From assembly GCA_038231615.1 (NCBI GenBank), contig JBBRLA010000132.1, forward strand, positions 1-15,235: DNA of 15,235 nucleotides, read 5' to 3'. Position numbers and translations under genes: made by a program. The stretch is from JBBRLA01 sp038231615 (GTDB lineage: Bacteria; Myxococcota_A; Polyangia; Palsa-1104; JAEUJZ01). Position 1 is the first letter of the stretch. Each line of letters opens with the position of its first letter. Positions 1 to 7,067 of the stretch are shown here, piece after piece. The notes beneath the pieces were generated by a model. That model worked only from the letters and a program-made list of their open reading frames with translations. It did not search any database and was not told the DNA's origin.

Positions 1-88
1 TAATACTGGAATCGGAATAGGTTTTGTGGACCCAGTTCATCATGGCGGTTCTCGACGGTGGAATGCGCTCCTCTCTGGTCCGATTCAT
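1..88 (-). CDS. Possible start of a gene running off the left edge (partial, unrecognised)
   Basis: On the minus strand an ATG at 88 opens a frame of 29 codons with no stop before the window edge. It is preceded by a purine-rich stretch (GGAGAAGG, plus-strand 96-103) 7 bases upstream, which would serve as a ribosome binding site. The peptide begins MNRTREERIPPSRTA and contains no motif I recognise. So short an open stretch can occur by chance and the surrounding DNA looks like remnant sequence, so this is only a candidate. The sequence left of the window would settle it. Confidence 0.2.
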   Translation of the reverse strand, partial: MNRTREERIPPSRTAMMNWVHKTYSDSSI

Positions 89-197
89 TCTGCGGCCTTC
101 TCCGTCGAGATTACCGGGCGGAAATCCCTCTGGCCGAAGTCTCTGTCAGACGCCCGCTTGCTGCCTGGCGAGCCCTGGCTGCCTGCCTCGATGATAT

Positions 198-350
198 GGA
201 GCTGGCGCGCAGGGCGCGCTTGAACCAGGTGTCGAGCAACGCCAGATCGCGGCAGGACAGAATGCGCTGTCGCTGTTCGTCCATCAGTGACAGGCCCCGC
301 TCCGAAAGGACATAGAGCAGGTCTTCCGCCCTGCCACCACCGCGGAAAGC
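198..350 (-). pseudogene. C-terminal remnant of an Rpn/YhgA-like nuclease-transposase protein
   Basis: Read on the minus strand, this stretch encodes GRAEDLLYVLSERGLSL, then DEQRQRILSCRDLALLDTW and FKRALRAS. From family knowledge this matches the C-terminal tail of Rpn (PD-(D/E)XK, YhgA-like) proteins, where an E/R-rich linker is followed by a small helical segment of the pattern LL.LL..RGL.....R.RI..C.D...LD.W..RAL.A. The catalytic N-terminal domain is absent: upstream in the same frame the peptide is unrelated, runs into the neighbouring promoter, and has no plausible start. Past the helical segment the frame continues about 30 codons into unrelated sequence. I read it as the decayed tail of a selfish or recombination-associated gene, assigned by motif resemblance only. 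Confidence 0.5.
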
Positions 351-408
351 ACGGCCGGTGCCGCAGTTCCTCCGTATCGACCCTCCGCGCCTCCCGGTCG
401 TTCTGATG

Positions 409-437
409 TTGTATGAACGGAAAAGGCCAGGTATAAT
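409..437 (+). promoter_or_regulatory. Sigma70-like promoter placed for a leaderless transcript
   Basis: A perfect -10 hexamer TATAAT lies at 432-437, with TTGTAT at 409-414 exactly 17 bases upstream (3 of 6 matches to the -35 consensus). A start site about 7 bases after the -10 box falls on or next to the A of the ATG at 444. No Shine-Dalgarno sequence fits between the -10 box and the start codon. The mRNA of the downstream phosphoesterase-CHAT operon is therefore predicted to be leaderless or nearly so. Confidence 0.6.
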
Positions 438-443
438 TGAGAG

Positions 444-1916
444 ATGGCACCTCCGACATCCGTCGATGAGCTGTATTCCGTATCCGACCTTCACCTGGGC
501 GGCCCGCCCGGCGGCCAGATCTTCAACCAGGGGACCGCCCTTGCCGCGCTGATCGATACCCTGCAGAAGCGGCCCAAGGGCCGTCAGGTGGCGCTGGTCC
601 TGAACGGCGATGTGTGTGACTTCCTGGCTGAGGAAGGTGCGGCCTACCTGAGCCCCGACCGCGCCGTGGCCATGCTGGAGCGCATCTTCCGCGACTCGGC
701 CTTCGCGCCGGTGTGGCAGGCCCTGGCTCGATATGTGCGCACCCCGGGGCGGCTGCTGGTGCTGGCGCTGGGCAACCATGACGTCGAGCTGGCTCTGCCC
801 AACGTGCAGGCCCGACTGATGCAGGAGCTGTGCGGTGACAACGCCGCGGCGCGGGCCCGCATCGTCACGGCCATGGATGGGCAGGGGTTTTCCTGCCAGG
901 TCGGGGCGGCGCGGGTCTTTTGCACCCATGGCAACGAGGTCGATTCGTGGAACATCGTCGATTATGCCGCGCTGCAAAAGGTAGCCGACGCGCAAGCCGG
1001 CGGCCGGCCGCTGCCGGCCTGGGACCCGAACGCCGGCACGCAGCTTGTCATCGACGTGATGAACGGCATCAAGCGGCACTTCCCCTTTGTCGATCTGCTC
1101 AAGCCCGAGACCCGGATCGTGCCGCCCCTGGTGCTGGCCCTTTACCCGTCGGCCCTCTCATCGCTCAAGAGCTTTGGCTCGATCTTGTACCGCAAGGCGC
1201 GCGGCTCGGTGCAAAGCGGGTATCTGTCCGGCCCCGCACCCGGGCCAAATCCTGACCAGGCCGAGTCGGCGCTGCGCGATCTGCTGGCCCCGAAGTGGCG
1301 CACGCAGGTGCCGGCGCCCAGGACCGAGGCGGCATGGATCGAGCAGATGGAGCAGGACTTCCGCGCCGGGCGCCGGCCTCTCGATGTGATCGGGGAGATC
1401 GGCAAGGAAGACACCCTGGGCGTCGGCCAGTACCTGTGGGACCGCCTCACCGGTCGATCTCCCGCGGAGGCCATGCGGGAGGCGCTGAAGGACTGGCTTA
1501 CAGGGGACAAGAGCTACGACATCACCACCTTGGACGATACGGCACAGCGCCTGGATGACAAGGTGGACGGGGCGGTGGACTTCGTCCTGGCCGGCCATAC
1601 CCATCTGATGCGCGCCCTGCCCCGCAAGAGCGGTCGCGGCATGTACTACAACAGCGGGACGTGGATCCGCCTCATTCGCCTCACCGATGAGGTTCTCGCA
1701 AGCGCCGAGTCCTTCGCACCGGTGTGGGGGGCGCTGAGCGCCGGCACCCTGGCGGCCATCGACGCACAGCCGGGCCTGGTGCTGCTTCGGCCCACGGTGG
1801 TCCGCATCACCGCCGAGAGCAACGGCAGCGTTGGCGATCTGGTAACGGTAAAGGTCGGCCCGGACGGCAAGGTATCCCTGGTGACCGAGCCCGGCAGTCG
1901 TTACGTGAGGAGCTAG
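444..1916 (+). CDS. Calcineurin-like metallophosphoesterase
   Basis: A 490-residue hydrolase of the calcineurin-like superfamily, which uses two metal ions to cleave phosphomono- or phosphodiesters. The metal-ligand motifs appear in order: SDLHLGG (Asp15, His17), NGDVCD (Asp56, Asp59), GNHD (Asn111-Asp113), a THGNE segment with His162, and AGHTH (384-387), then YYNSGTW (402-407), common near the end of this fold. About 200 residues between His162 and GHTH form a large insert (including a proline-rich stretch near 264-292) without a known motif. There is no signal peptide or membrane segment, so it is probably cytoplasmic. The ATG at 444 is the only usable start, because the first metal motif begins at residue 14. 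It has no upstream Shine-Dalgarno but a near-adjacent TATAAT. The stop is 2 bases before the ATG of the CHAT gene, so the two are co-transcribed. The substrate (nucleotide, nucleic acid, lipid or phosphoprotein) cannot be told from sequence. Confidence 0.9.
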   Translation: MAPPTSVDELYSVSDLHLGGPPGGQIFNQGTALAALIDTLQKRPKGRQVALVLNGDVCDFLAEEGAAYLSPDRAVAMLERIFRDSAFAPVWQALARYVRTPGRLLVLALGNHDVELALPNVQARLMQELCGDNAAARARIVTAMDGQGFSCQVGAARVFCTHGNEVDSWNIVDYAALQKVADAQAGGRPLPAWDPNAGTQLVIDVMNGIKRHFPFVDLLKPETRIVPPLVLALYPSALSSLKSFGSILYRKARGSVQSGYLSGPAPGPNPDQAESALRDLLAPKWRTQVPAPRTEAAWIEQMEQDFRAGRRPLDVIGEIGKEDTLGVGQYLWDRLTGRSPAEAMREALKDWLTGDKSYDITTLDDTAQRLDDKVDGAVDFVLAGHTHLMRALPRKSGRGMYYNSGTWIRLIRLTDEVLASAESFAPVWGALSAGTLAAIDAQPGLVLLRPTVVRITAESNGSVGDLVTVKVGPDGKVSLVTEPGSRYVRS

Positions 1917-1918
1917 CC

Positions 1919-3844
1919 ATGTCCGACCTGCACACCATCACCGTCGAGATCCTCCGGCCAGGGCCGTCGCACAACCAGTTGCTCTCGCCGCTGACCAGCT
2001 ACATCGCCCTGTGCGACAACCGCGGCGCGGTCACCTTGAACCTGCCCTTCGAGCACCGCGAGATGGTCCGCCAGCGGGAGGCGCTGTCCTACGCTCTGCC
2101 GCGGGCGCAGCGCGAGGCCCAGCTCCAGCAGACCGGGGACGCCATCGGGTATCAGGTGATCGGCGCGATCTCGACCCTCAGCGCGGCGCTGGCGCAGACC
2201 CCATGCGGCAAGAACACGCTCATCCACCTGCGGGTCATCCTCTCGGCGGCGGAGTTGGCCATGCTGCCCTTCGAGGTGGCGACGGCGCCGCAGGGGTTCC
2301 CCGGGGAAGCCAAGCCGATGCTCATCCAGTGCATCGCTCCGATCACCCTGACCCGCGAGGTGCGCGGTGCGACCTTGAACCGGGGCGGCTGGTCGCGACC
2401 GGCACGCATCCTGGTCATCGCCGCCTCGCCGCCGGGCTTCGAGCCGGTGCCACTGCGGGCGCATCTGCTGGCCCTGCGCCGCGCCGTGGACAACTGGGTC
2501 CCCACCGAGCGGGCCGGCGGCGTGCGCGCGTTGATTACCGTACTGCCCCAGGCCAGCGTGCAGGCCATCCGCGAGGCTTGTGCCCGCTACGATTACACGC
2601 ACATCCACATCCTGGCCCACGGCACCCAGAGTAACGATGGCGGCGAGCCCCACTTCGGCCTGGCCCTCATCGATGAGCGATCCGACGCGCCGGATATCGT
2701 GGGCGGCAACCGCCTGGCGAGCGTGCTGCGCACCCACCGCAAGGGGGAAGGGGGCTTTTCCAGTCCCAACTTCGTGACCCTGTGCACCTGCGACAGCAGC
2801 AACGTCGGTTCCGTGGTGTTCCCCGGCGCCAGCATGGCCCATGACCTGCACGAGGCCGGCATCCCCTGGGTGGTGGCATCGCAGTTCCCGCTGTCCATGG
2901 TCGGCTCGACGGTCCTTTGCGACCTGCTTTATGAAGGGCTTTTGCGCGGGGACGACCCGCGGACGGTGCTGCACCACCTGCGACTCTGCCTGCGCGCCGA
3001 GTGCCCCGCGACCCATGACTGGGGCAGCGTGGTGGCCTATGCTGCAATCCCCCCCGACTTCGACGAGCAGGTGCGCGAGGCGCGGCAGCAGCAGTCCGAG
3101 CGGGCGATCAATGTCGCCTTCTCGCGGGTCGACGAGCTGATGGACCAGCGCAGGAACGATCCGCAGTCCACGGAGTCCATCCACGATGGGGTGGGCGAGA
3201 TTCTCCGTCACCTCGACGAACAGTTGGAGATCTTGCGCCGCAGCGTGCCAGAGGGCGACGAGCCCGGCCTGCGGGGCCTGCGGGTGAGCATCAACTCCCG
3301 GCAGGGGAGCGTCGAGAAACGCCGGGCCTACGTGTTCTACGAGCAGGACCGCCATGGGGATGAAGATCGCCCGAAGACGAGGGACGAAAAGGGGCGGCCC
3401 CGGCCGTGGGCCGCAGCGTTGCGCCGGGCGAAGCGCTACTACTTCGCGGCGGCGAAGCTGGAGCTGAACATGCACTGGCCGCTGACGCAGTACCTCGCGC
3501 TTCTGGCCATCATGGGCGAGCCCGCACCGCGGGACTATTTTACCGTGGCCCGCGTCGCAGCCGAGCTGGACCTGGACAGCGCCAATGAGCAGACCCGGGC
3601 CTGGGCCAACGCCAGCCTTTCGGAACTGCACCTCCTGGAGCTGCTCTGGGAGGAAAGCGCCGACGCGCAGCACGCGGTGCGGCATGCACAGGACCTGCTT
3701 CGCATCGCCGGCGTCGATTCTTTTCCGGTGGAGTCCACCCGGCGGCAATTCGAGCGCTACCTCACCTGGGGCGAGCCGTGTCAGACGCCGCGCTTCGTCG
3801 AATGCGTGAAGCAGCTCATGGAGATCCTGGCGCCGGATTGCTGA
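1919..3844 (+). CDS. CHAT-domain (caspase-like) protease with C-terminal helical domain
   Basis: A 641-residue protein of the caspase/separase-related CHAT family. The N-terminal 150 residues contain a mixed segment with AELAMLPFEV (111-120), a pattern typical of the region before a CHAT core. The core shows the catalytic pair: His234 in HILAHGT and Cys291 in FVTLCTCDSSN. It continues through GIPWVVASQFPLS (314-326), the CHAT signature strand and substrate-pocket segment. Residues 385-445 are charged and probably helical. Residues 495-620 form a second helical, TPR-like domain including RRAKRYYFAAAKLELNMHW and TQYLALLAIM. The ATG at 1919 follows a GAGGAG ribosome site 2 bases after the phosphoesterase stop. 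An in-frame upstream ATG at 1724 lies inside the phosphoesterase gene and is rejected. It ends 1 base from the stop of the convergent DUF3556 gene. Known CHAT proteases act in regulated cleavage, some in defence or cell death; the target here is unknown. Confidence 0.9.
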   Translation: MSDLHTITVEILRPGPSHNQLLSPLTSYIALCDNRGAVTLNLPFEHREMVRQREALSYALPRAQREAQLQQTGDAIGYQVIGAISTLSAALAQTPCGKNTLIHLRVILSAAELAMLPFEVATAPQGFPGEAKPMLIQCIAPITLTREVRGATLNRGGWSRPARILVIAASPPGFEPVPLRAHLLALRRAVDNWVPTERAGGVRALITVLPQASVQAIREACARYDYTHIHILAHGTQSNDGGEPHFGLALIDERSDAPDIVGGNRLASVLRTHRKGEGGFSSPNFVTLCTCDSSNVGSVVFPGASMAHDLHEAGIPWVVASQFPLSMVGSTVLCDLLYEGLLRGDDPRTVLHHLRLCLRAECPATHDWGSVVAYAAIPPDFDEQVREARQQQSERAINVAFSRVDELMDQRRNDPQSTESIHDGVGEILRHLDEQLEILRRSVPEGDEPGLRGLRVSINSRQGSVEKRRAYVFYEQDRHGDEDRPKTRDEKGRPRPWAAALRRAKRYYFAAAKLELNMHWPLTQYLALLAIMGEPAPRDYFTVARVAAELDLDSANEQTRAWANASLSELHLLELLWEESADAQHAVRHAQDLLRIAGVDSFPVESTRRQFERYLTWGEPCQTPRFVECVKQLMEILAPDC

Positions 3845-3845
3845 T

Positions 3846-5522
3846 TCACCCGCGACCGAAGGCACGCGGCACATGCGTCGCCCATGGCTGGCCTTCTCGC
3901 AGGGCATGTACGTCCAGGGTTCCCGCCTCGATCAACCCGCTCTTGGCATCGAGAACCCGATAGTCCATCGTCCGGCGGAACAGGGGCTGCGACTCGACGA
4001 AGATGCAGCGCAGCTCACCCTGCTCGAAGCCGCACTGCTCTTGGACCGCCCAAAGGAGCGATTCGTCGTGCAAGTGCCCATCGCCGAAGTTCCAGCCCAG
4101 CACCAGCCCCGCGACAATCTCGCCGTCCACGTATTCGTAGTCTTCCAGGCGGTCCACCGCCTTGGGGATCAAGAGGGGGAGCGCGCGGCCGTGCAAATGC
4201 ATCAGCCGGAAGCCCATGACCTTGCCCACAAGGCCCACCGCGGTGCCATGATCGTAGAAGCGATGGAGTTGATCGTAGACCCAGGGGGCGCTGGTGGTCA
4301 GCCGGGCGAGCTTGCGGTAGCTCTCGCCGCGGAAGAGCCACACGCCGTAGGCCCAGTTGCCGGCGTAGTAACGCATCGCCAGAAGGAACGAGATCCACCC
4401 CGGAAAGAGGTTCCCCAGAACCGGGATGCCCACCAGCATCAGCGCCAGAAAGACCGAAAGCGGGGCCGGTCCAAGGTCTCGCAGGGTTATCTCTGGATGG
4501 GCGAAGAAAAGCGCAAACCCGCCATACACCACCATGAAGTTCCACTCGATGGGCACGCCCATGGGCACGTTGCTGGTGATGAACCCGTGGAGCATCAACA
4601 TCAGCGCCATGCCCAGCCACAGGGACCATCCGCCGGTTGAGAAGACCAGGACCAGGGGTACGGTCAGCTCCAGGGCAGTCCCGGCGCGGCCCATCCACTC
4701 TGCCAGGGATGAGGGGCGCAGGTCGTCTGGGTAGCGTCGGTACATCAGCCGGCGCATCCAGGCGAAACGGGTGAACGGGCTGTTGCTGACCATCACGCCG
4801 ACCACGTAGGGGAAGTGAGGGTTCAACTTCGAGACCCCGGCGAAGAACCACAGCGCGAGTTGCACCGCCTTGGCCCCCGCGATGAACTGGCCGGCAGAGA
4901 GTGCAAAGAGCATGCACACGGTGGTGGTGAAGTAGTGCTCGGCGCGCAGGGCCAGAAAGAGGGTTCGGTCGGCAAGGCCGCACAGCGGCACCAGTACCAC
5001 GATGGGAAGCAAAAGCGACGGAACCGGCGCGGGGGCGCAGAGCGCGCGGACCAGGCATACGAGCAGCGCCAGATAAAGACCGACGTCGAGGAAGCCGCGC
5101 CGCGTCCCGCCCAGAAGCGGCAGCCGGGGAAAGAGCGGCAGCTTGGTGGTGCCCGGACGCAGGAAATACAAAAAACCGCCGATGGGAGGGAAGTAGCGGC
5201 CGGTCAGCGGGCCGCTGCCACATCCCAGGCCGAGCCCCTCGAAAAGCATGCTCCACAGGACGGCCTTCTGGAAGGCGACCGGGGACAACCACCACAAAGG
5301 CAGGGTCGAAAGTCCACCCAGCCCAGGTGTGAAGCGGCAGAAGAAGGTCCACGCCCACAGGTAGAAGGCGAGCTTGACGGCGTAGAAGGCGAAGGCCAAA
5401 GGGGGGGTCCCGTAGCCCTCCAGGGCCCACGCCTCGCAGACCATGCGGCCTCTATCGGCGAAGGGTTTTTTTAGCCACTCCAGGGGATCGTAGGGCGGCG
5501 GCGTGGGGGAAAAAAGGCTCAC
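3846..5522 (-). CDS. DUF3556-like multi-pass membrane protein
   Basis: About 558 residues. The N-terminal two thirds carry many hydrophobic segments (for example PPLAFAFYAVKLAFYLWAW near 37-55 and the stretch before PEITLRDLG), separated by Trp/Phe/Pro-rich loops. The last 150 residues are soluble and contain GLVLGWNFGDGHLHDESL and VESQPLFRRTMDYRVLD. Overall layout and length resemble the DUF3556 transmembrane family, known mainly from Actinobacteria and myxobacteria; no biochemical function is known to me. The frame is open upstream to an ATG at 5693, but those 57 codons lie entirely over the dGTPase gene and read as low-quality sequence. The GTG at 5522 is preferred: it overlaps the dGTPase stop as GTGA and is followed directly by SLFSPTPPPYDPLEWLKKPF, a plausible cytoplasmic N-terminus. 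No Shine-Dalgarno is visible there, so translation probably depends on ribosomes finishing dgt. A run of seven A (sense strand) near codon 17 is a possible slippage site. Confidence 0.75.
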   Translation of the reverse strand: MSLFSPTPPPYDPLEWLKKPFADRGRMVCEAWALEGYGTPPLAFAFYAVKLAFYLWAWTFFCRFTPGLGGLSTLPLWWLSPVAFQKAVLWSMLFEGLGLGCGSGPLTGRYFPPIGGFLYFLRPGTTKLPLFPRLPLLGGTRRGFLDVGLYLALLVCLVRALCAPAPVPSLLLPIVVLVPLCGLADRTLFLALRAEHYFTTTVCMLFALSAGQFIAGAKAVQLALWFFAGVSKLNPHFPYVVGVMVSNSPFTRFAWMRRLMYRRYPDDLRPSSLAEWMGRAGTALELTVPLVLVFSTGGWSLWLGMALMLMLHGFITSNVPMGVPIEWNFMVVYGGFALFFAHPEITLRDLGPAPLSVFLALMLVGIPVLGNLFPGWISFLLAMRYYAGNWAYGVWLFRGESYRKLARLTTSAPWVYDQLHRFYDHGTAVGLVGKVMGFRLMHLHGRALPLLIPKAVDRLEDYEYVDGEIVAGLVLGWNFGDGHLHDESLLWAVQEQCGFEQGELRCIFVESQPLFRRTMDYRVLDAKSGLIEAGTLDVHALREGQPWATHVPRAFGRG

Positions 5523-6583
5523 AACGGCCAGGCCCGCGGCATCAGGCGCTCCTGATAAAGGCGCATCGCATAGCGGTCGGTCATGCCGGATAAAAAGTCC
5601 GCCACCGCCCGGGAAAGGCCCTCGCTCTCGTCGACCCCCGCCGGCCAGTGGTTCTGGCGGAACTCCTCGGCGTGCTTGTGGAGATCGTGCCACAGGGCCG
5701 CCAGGATGTTCTGCGCCCGGTCAAATTCTTCGCGCACCGCTTTTGATTCGTATACCCGGGCGAAGAGAAAGTCGCGCAGCCCGACCATCCCCTCGTAGAC
5801 CGCCGGGCTCATGGTGATGAGCACCTTGCCGCTCTCGATGGACGCGGCGGACGCCGTGGCCACATCCAGTATCAGGGTGCGCAGGCGTTGGGAGTGGGTG
5901 CGCCCCAGCACGTCGAGCAGCGCCGCCGGGACGTCCTCGATGCGCAGGATGCCCGCCCGCATGGCGTCGTCCAGGTCATGGTTGACATAAGCGATCAGGT
6001 CGGCCAGGCGCACGATCTGCCCCTCCAGGGTCATGGCCAAAAGGTTCGGGTTGTCCGAGATGACCGACCCCTTGCCCTTGGAGTGCTTGAGGATGCCGTC
6101 GCGCACTTCATGGGTCAAATTGAGCCCGGCGCCGCCCTTCTCCAGCTTGTCGATCACCCGCAGGGACTGCCGCACGTGATGAAAGCCCCCTGGCAGAAGA
6201 TGCGCCAGGACCTTCTCCCCTGCATGGCCGAAGGGGGTGTGCCCCAGGTCGTGGCCCATGACGATGGCCTCGGCCAGCCCCTCGTTCAGGGACAGGCAGC
6301 GGACGATGGTGCGGGCGACCTGGGACACCTCCAGGGTGTGGGTGATGCGGGTGCGGTAGTGGTCGCCCTCGGGGGCCAGGAAGACCTGGGTCTTGCCCGA
6401 AAGCCGACGGAAGGTCTTGCAGTGGATCACCCGGTCCCGGTCCCGCTGATACTCGGTGCGCATATCGTCGGGCGGCTCGGGGCGCGGGCGGCCGGCGCTG
6501 CGGGACGAGAGCTGGGCGTGGGGAGAGAGGGTCTTGGCCTCGGCCTGCTCAAGATGCAGGCGGATGGAACTGGGTGCGGTCAT
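5519..6583 (-). CDS. dgt: Deoxyguanosinetriphosphate triphosphohydrolase-like HD hydrolase
   Basis: A 354-residue HD-superfamily enzyme of the dGTPase-like family, which hydrolyses dNTPs to the deoxynucleoside and triphosphate. The family signature runs MRTEYQRDRDRVIHCKTFRR (41-60), then LSGKTQVF (61-68). The HD metal site is formed by His82 (RITHTLEVSQVAR), His111-Asp112 (VMGHDLGHTPFGHAGE) and Asp195 (RLADLIAYVNHDLDDA). The length fits the shorter bacterial dGTPase-like group rather than the roughly 500-residue E. coli Dgt. The frame is open to an ATG at 6679, but that part overlaps the next gene; the ATG at 6583 gives the usual short lead before SLS/AP-type residues. GTG codons 6 and 18 bases further upstream are possible alternatives, as no start has a strong ribosome site. 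The stop overlaps the DUF3556 start by 4 bases. Role: nucleotide-pool control, although dGTPases can also limit phage replication. Confidence 0.92.
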   Translation of the reverse strand: MTAPSSIRLHLEQAEAKTLSPHAQLSSRSAGRPRPEPPDDMRTEYQRDRDRVIHCKTFRRLSGKTQVFLAPEGDHYRTRITHTLEVSQVARTIVRCLSLNEGLAEAIVMGHDLGHTPFGHAGEKVLAHLLPGGFHHVRQSLRVIDKLEKGGAGLNLTHEVRDGILKHSKGKGSVISDNPNLLAMTLEGQIVRLADLIAYVNHDLDDAMRAGILRIEDVPAALLDVLGRTHSQRLRTLILDVATASAASIESGKVLITMSPAVYEGMVGLRDFLFARVYESKAVREEFDRAQNILAALWHDLHKHAEEFRQNHWPAGVDESEGLSRAVADFLSGMTDRYAMRLYQERLMPRAWPL

Positions 6584-6644
6584 GTGCACGCAAGTGTGCA
6601 CCCCGGATCGCCCCGGCGCGAAGATTATCGGTGCTTGGCCTGGA

Positions 6645-6965
6645 TCACCGGAGGGGCGCGTCCTGCCGCTGCATGCCACAGTAGAGACAGCGACGGGCGT
6701 CTCGGCGCACCGCCCGCTTGCAGCCCCAGCAACAGGTCACCTGCCCTTCGCGGATCGCGCGGGCGGCCTGGACCTGACACAGCAGCAGTTCGTGCGTCTG
6801 GCGCCGCCCGGTGTGACGCTGCACCCGGTGCCAGAGCAGCACGCCCATCCCCACCGTCAGGAAGAACCCCAGCGAAAGGCCCAGGATGGGGTCGCCGAGC
6901 AGCGTCCCGACCCCGATCCCGATGAGCAAGGCCAGACTCAGGTTGAAGGCTCGGGTGAAGTGCAT
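6645..6965 (-). CDS. Small membrane protein with C-terminal zinc-ribbon-like tail
   Basis: 106 residues. Two hydrophobic helices (about 8-23 LSLALLIGIGVGTLLG-type and 27-45 ILGLSLGFFLTVGMGVLLW) form a hairpin with a short GDP turn. A basic cytoplasmic segment (46-75) follows, then two CxxC pairs at Cys79/Cys82 and Cys93/Cys96 separated by 10 residues, the spacing of a zinc ribbon or rubredoxin-type knuckle. An extra Cys78 precedes the first pair. I do not recognise a named family. It ends 61 bases before the dGTPase start on the same strand and may belong to its transcript. No clear Shine-Dalgarno precedes the ATG. The paired CxxC motifs and helix pattern support a real gene over a dGTPase shadow. 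Confidence 0.65.
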   Translation of the reverse strand: MHFTRAFNLSLALLIGIGVGTLLGDPILGLSLGFFLTVGMGVLLWHRVQRHTGRRQTHELLLCQVQAARAIREGQVTCCWGCKRAVRRDARRCLYCGMQRQDAPLR

Positions 6966-7007
6966 GTCGGTACAGACAGCTTAGCGCAAAACGCGCCGCG
7001 TCCCAGA

Positions 7008-7037
7008 TCGGCCTCTTCAGGGGGCGGAAGAGGCCGA
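7008..7037. terminator. Strong 11-bp inverted repeat, possible terminator or processing hairpin
   Basis: TCGGCCTCTTC (7008-7018) and GAAGAGGCCGA (7027-7037) are perfect inverted repeats around an 8-base loop. It lies 31 bases past the stop of the acidic-protein gene, which fits a terminator or attenuator of leftward transcription. No T-run follows on the minus strand (GATCTGGG comes next) and only ATTT follows on the plus strand, so it is not a classical intrinsic terminator. Confidence 0.5.
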
Positions 7038-7067
7038 ATTTGACATGCGGATCGAACGGAGAAGAGG

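Noticed and set aside
111..1079. 322-codon minus-strand frame across the phosphoesterase gene start
   Set aside because: Only its last part (198-350) resembles a protein family; the rest is a shadow of the phosphoesterase.
1913..3907. 664-codon open frame antisense to the CHAT gene
   Set aside because: High GC gives long antisense frames; its translation has no domain and is rich in low-complexity Arg/Gly/His, while the plus strand has the full CHAT motifs.
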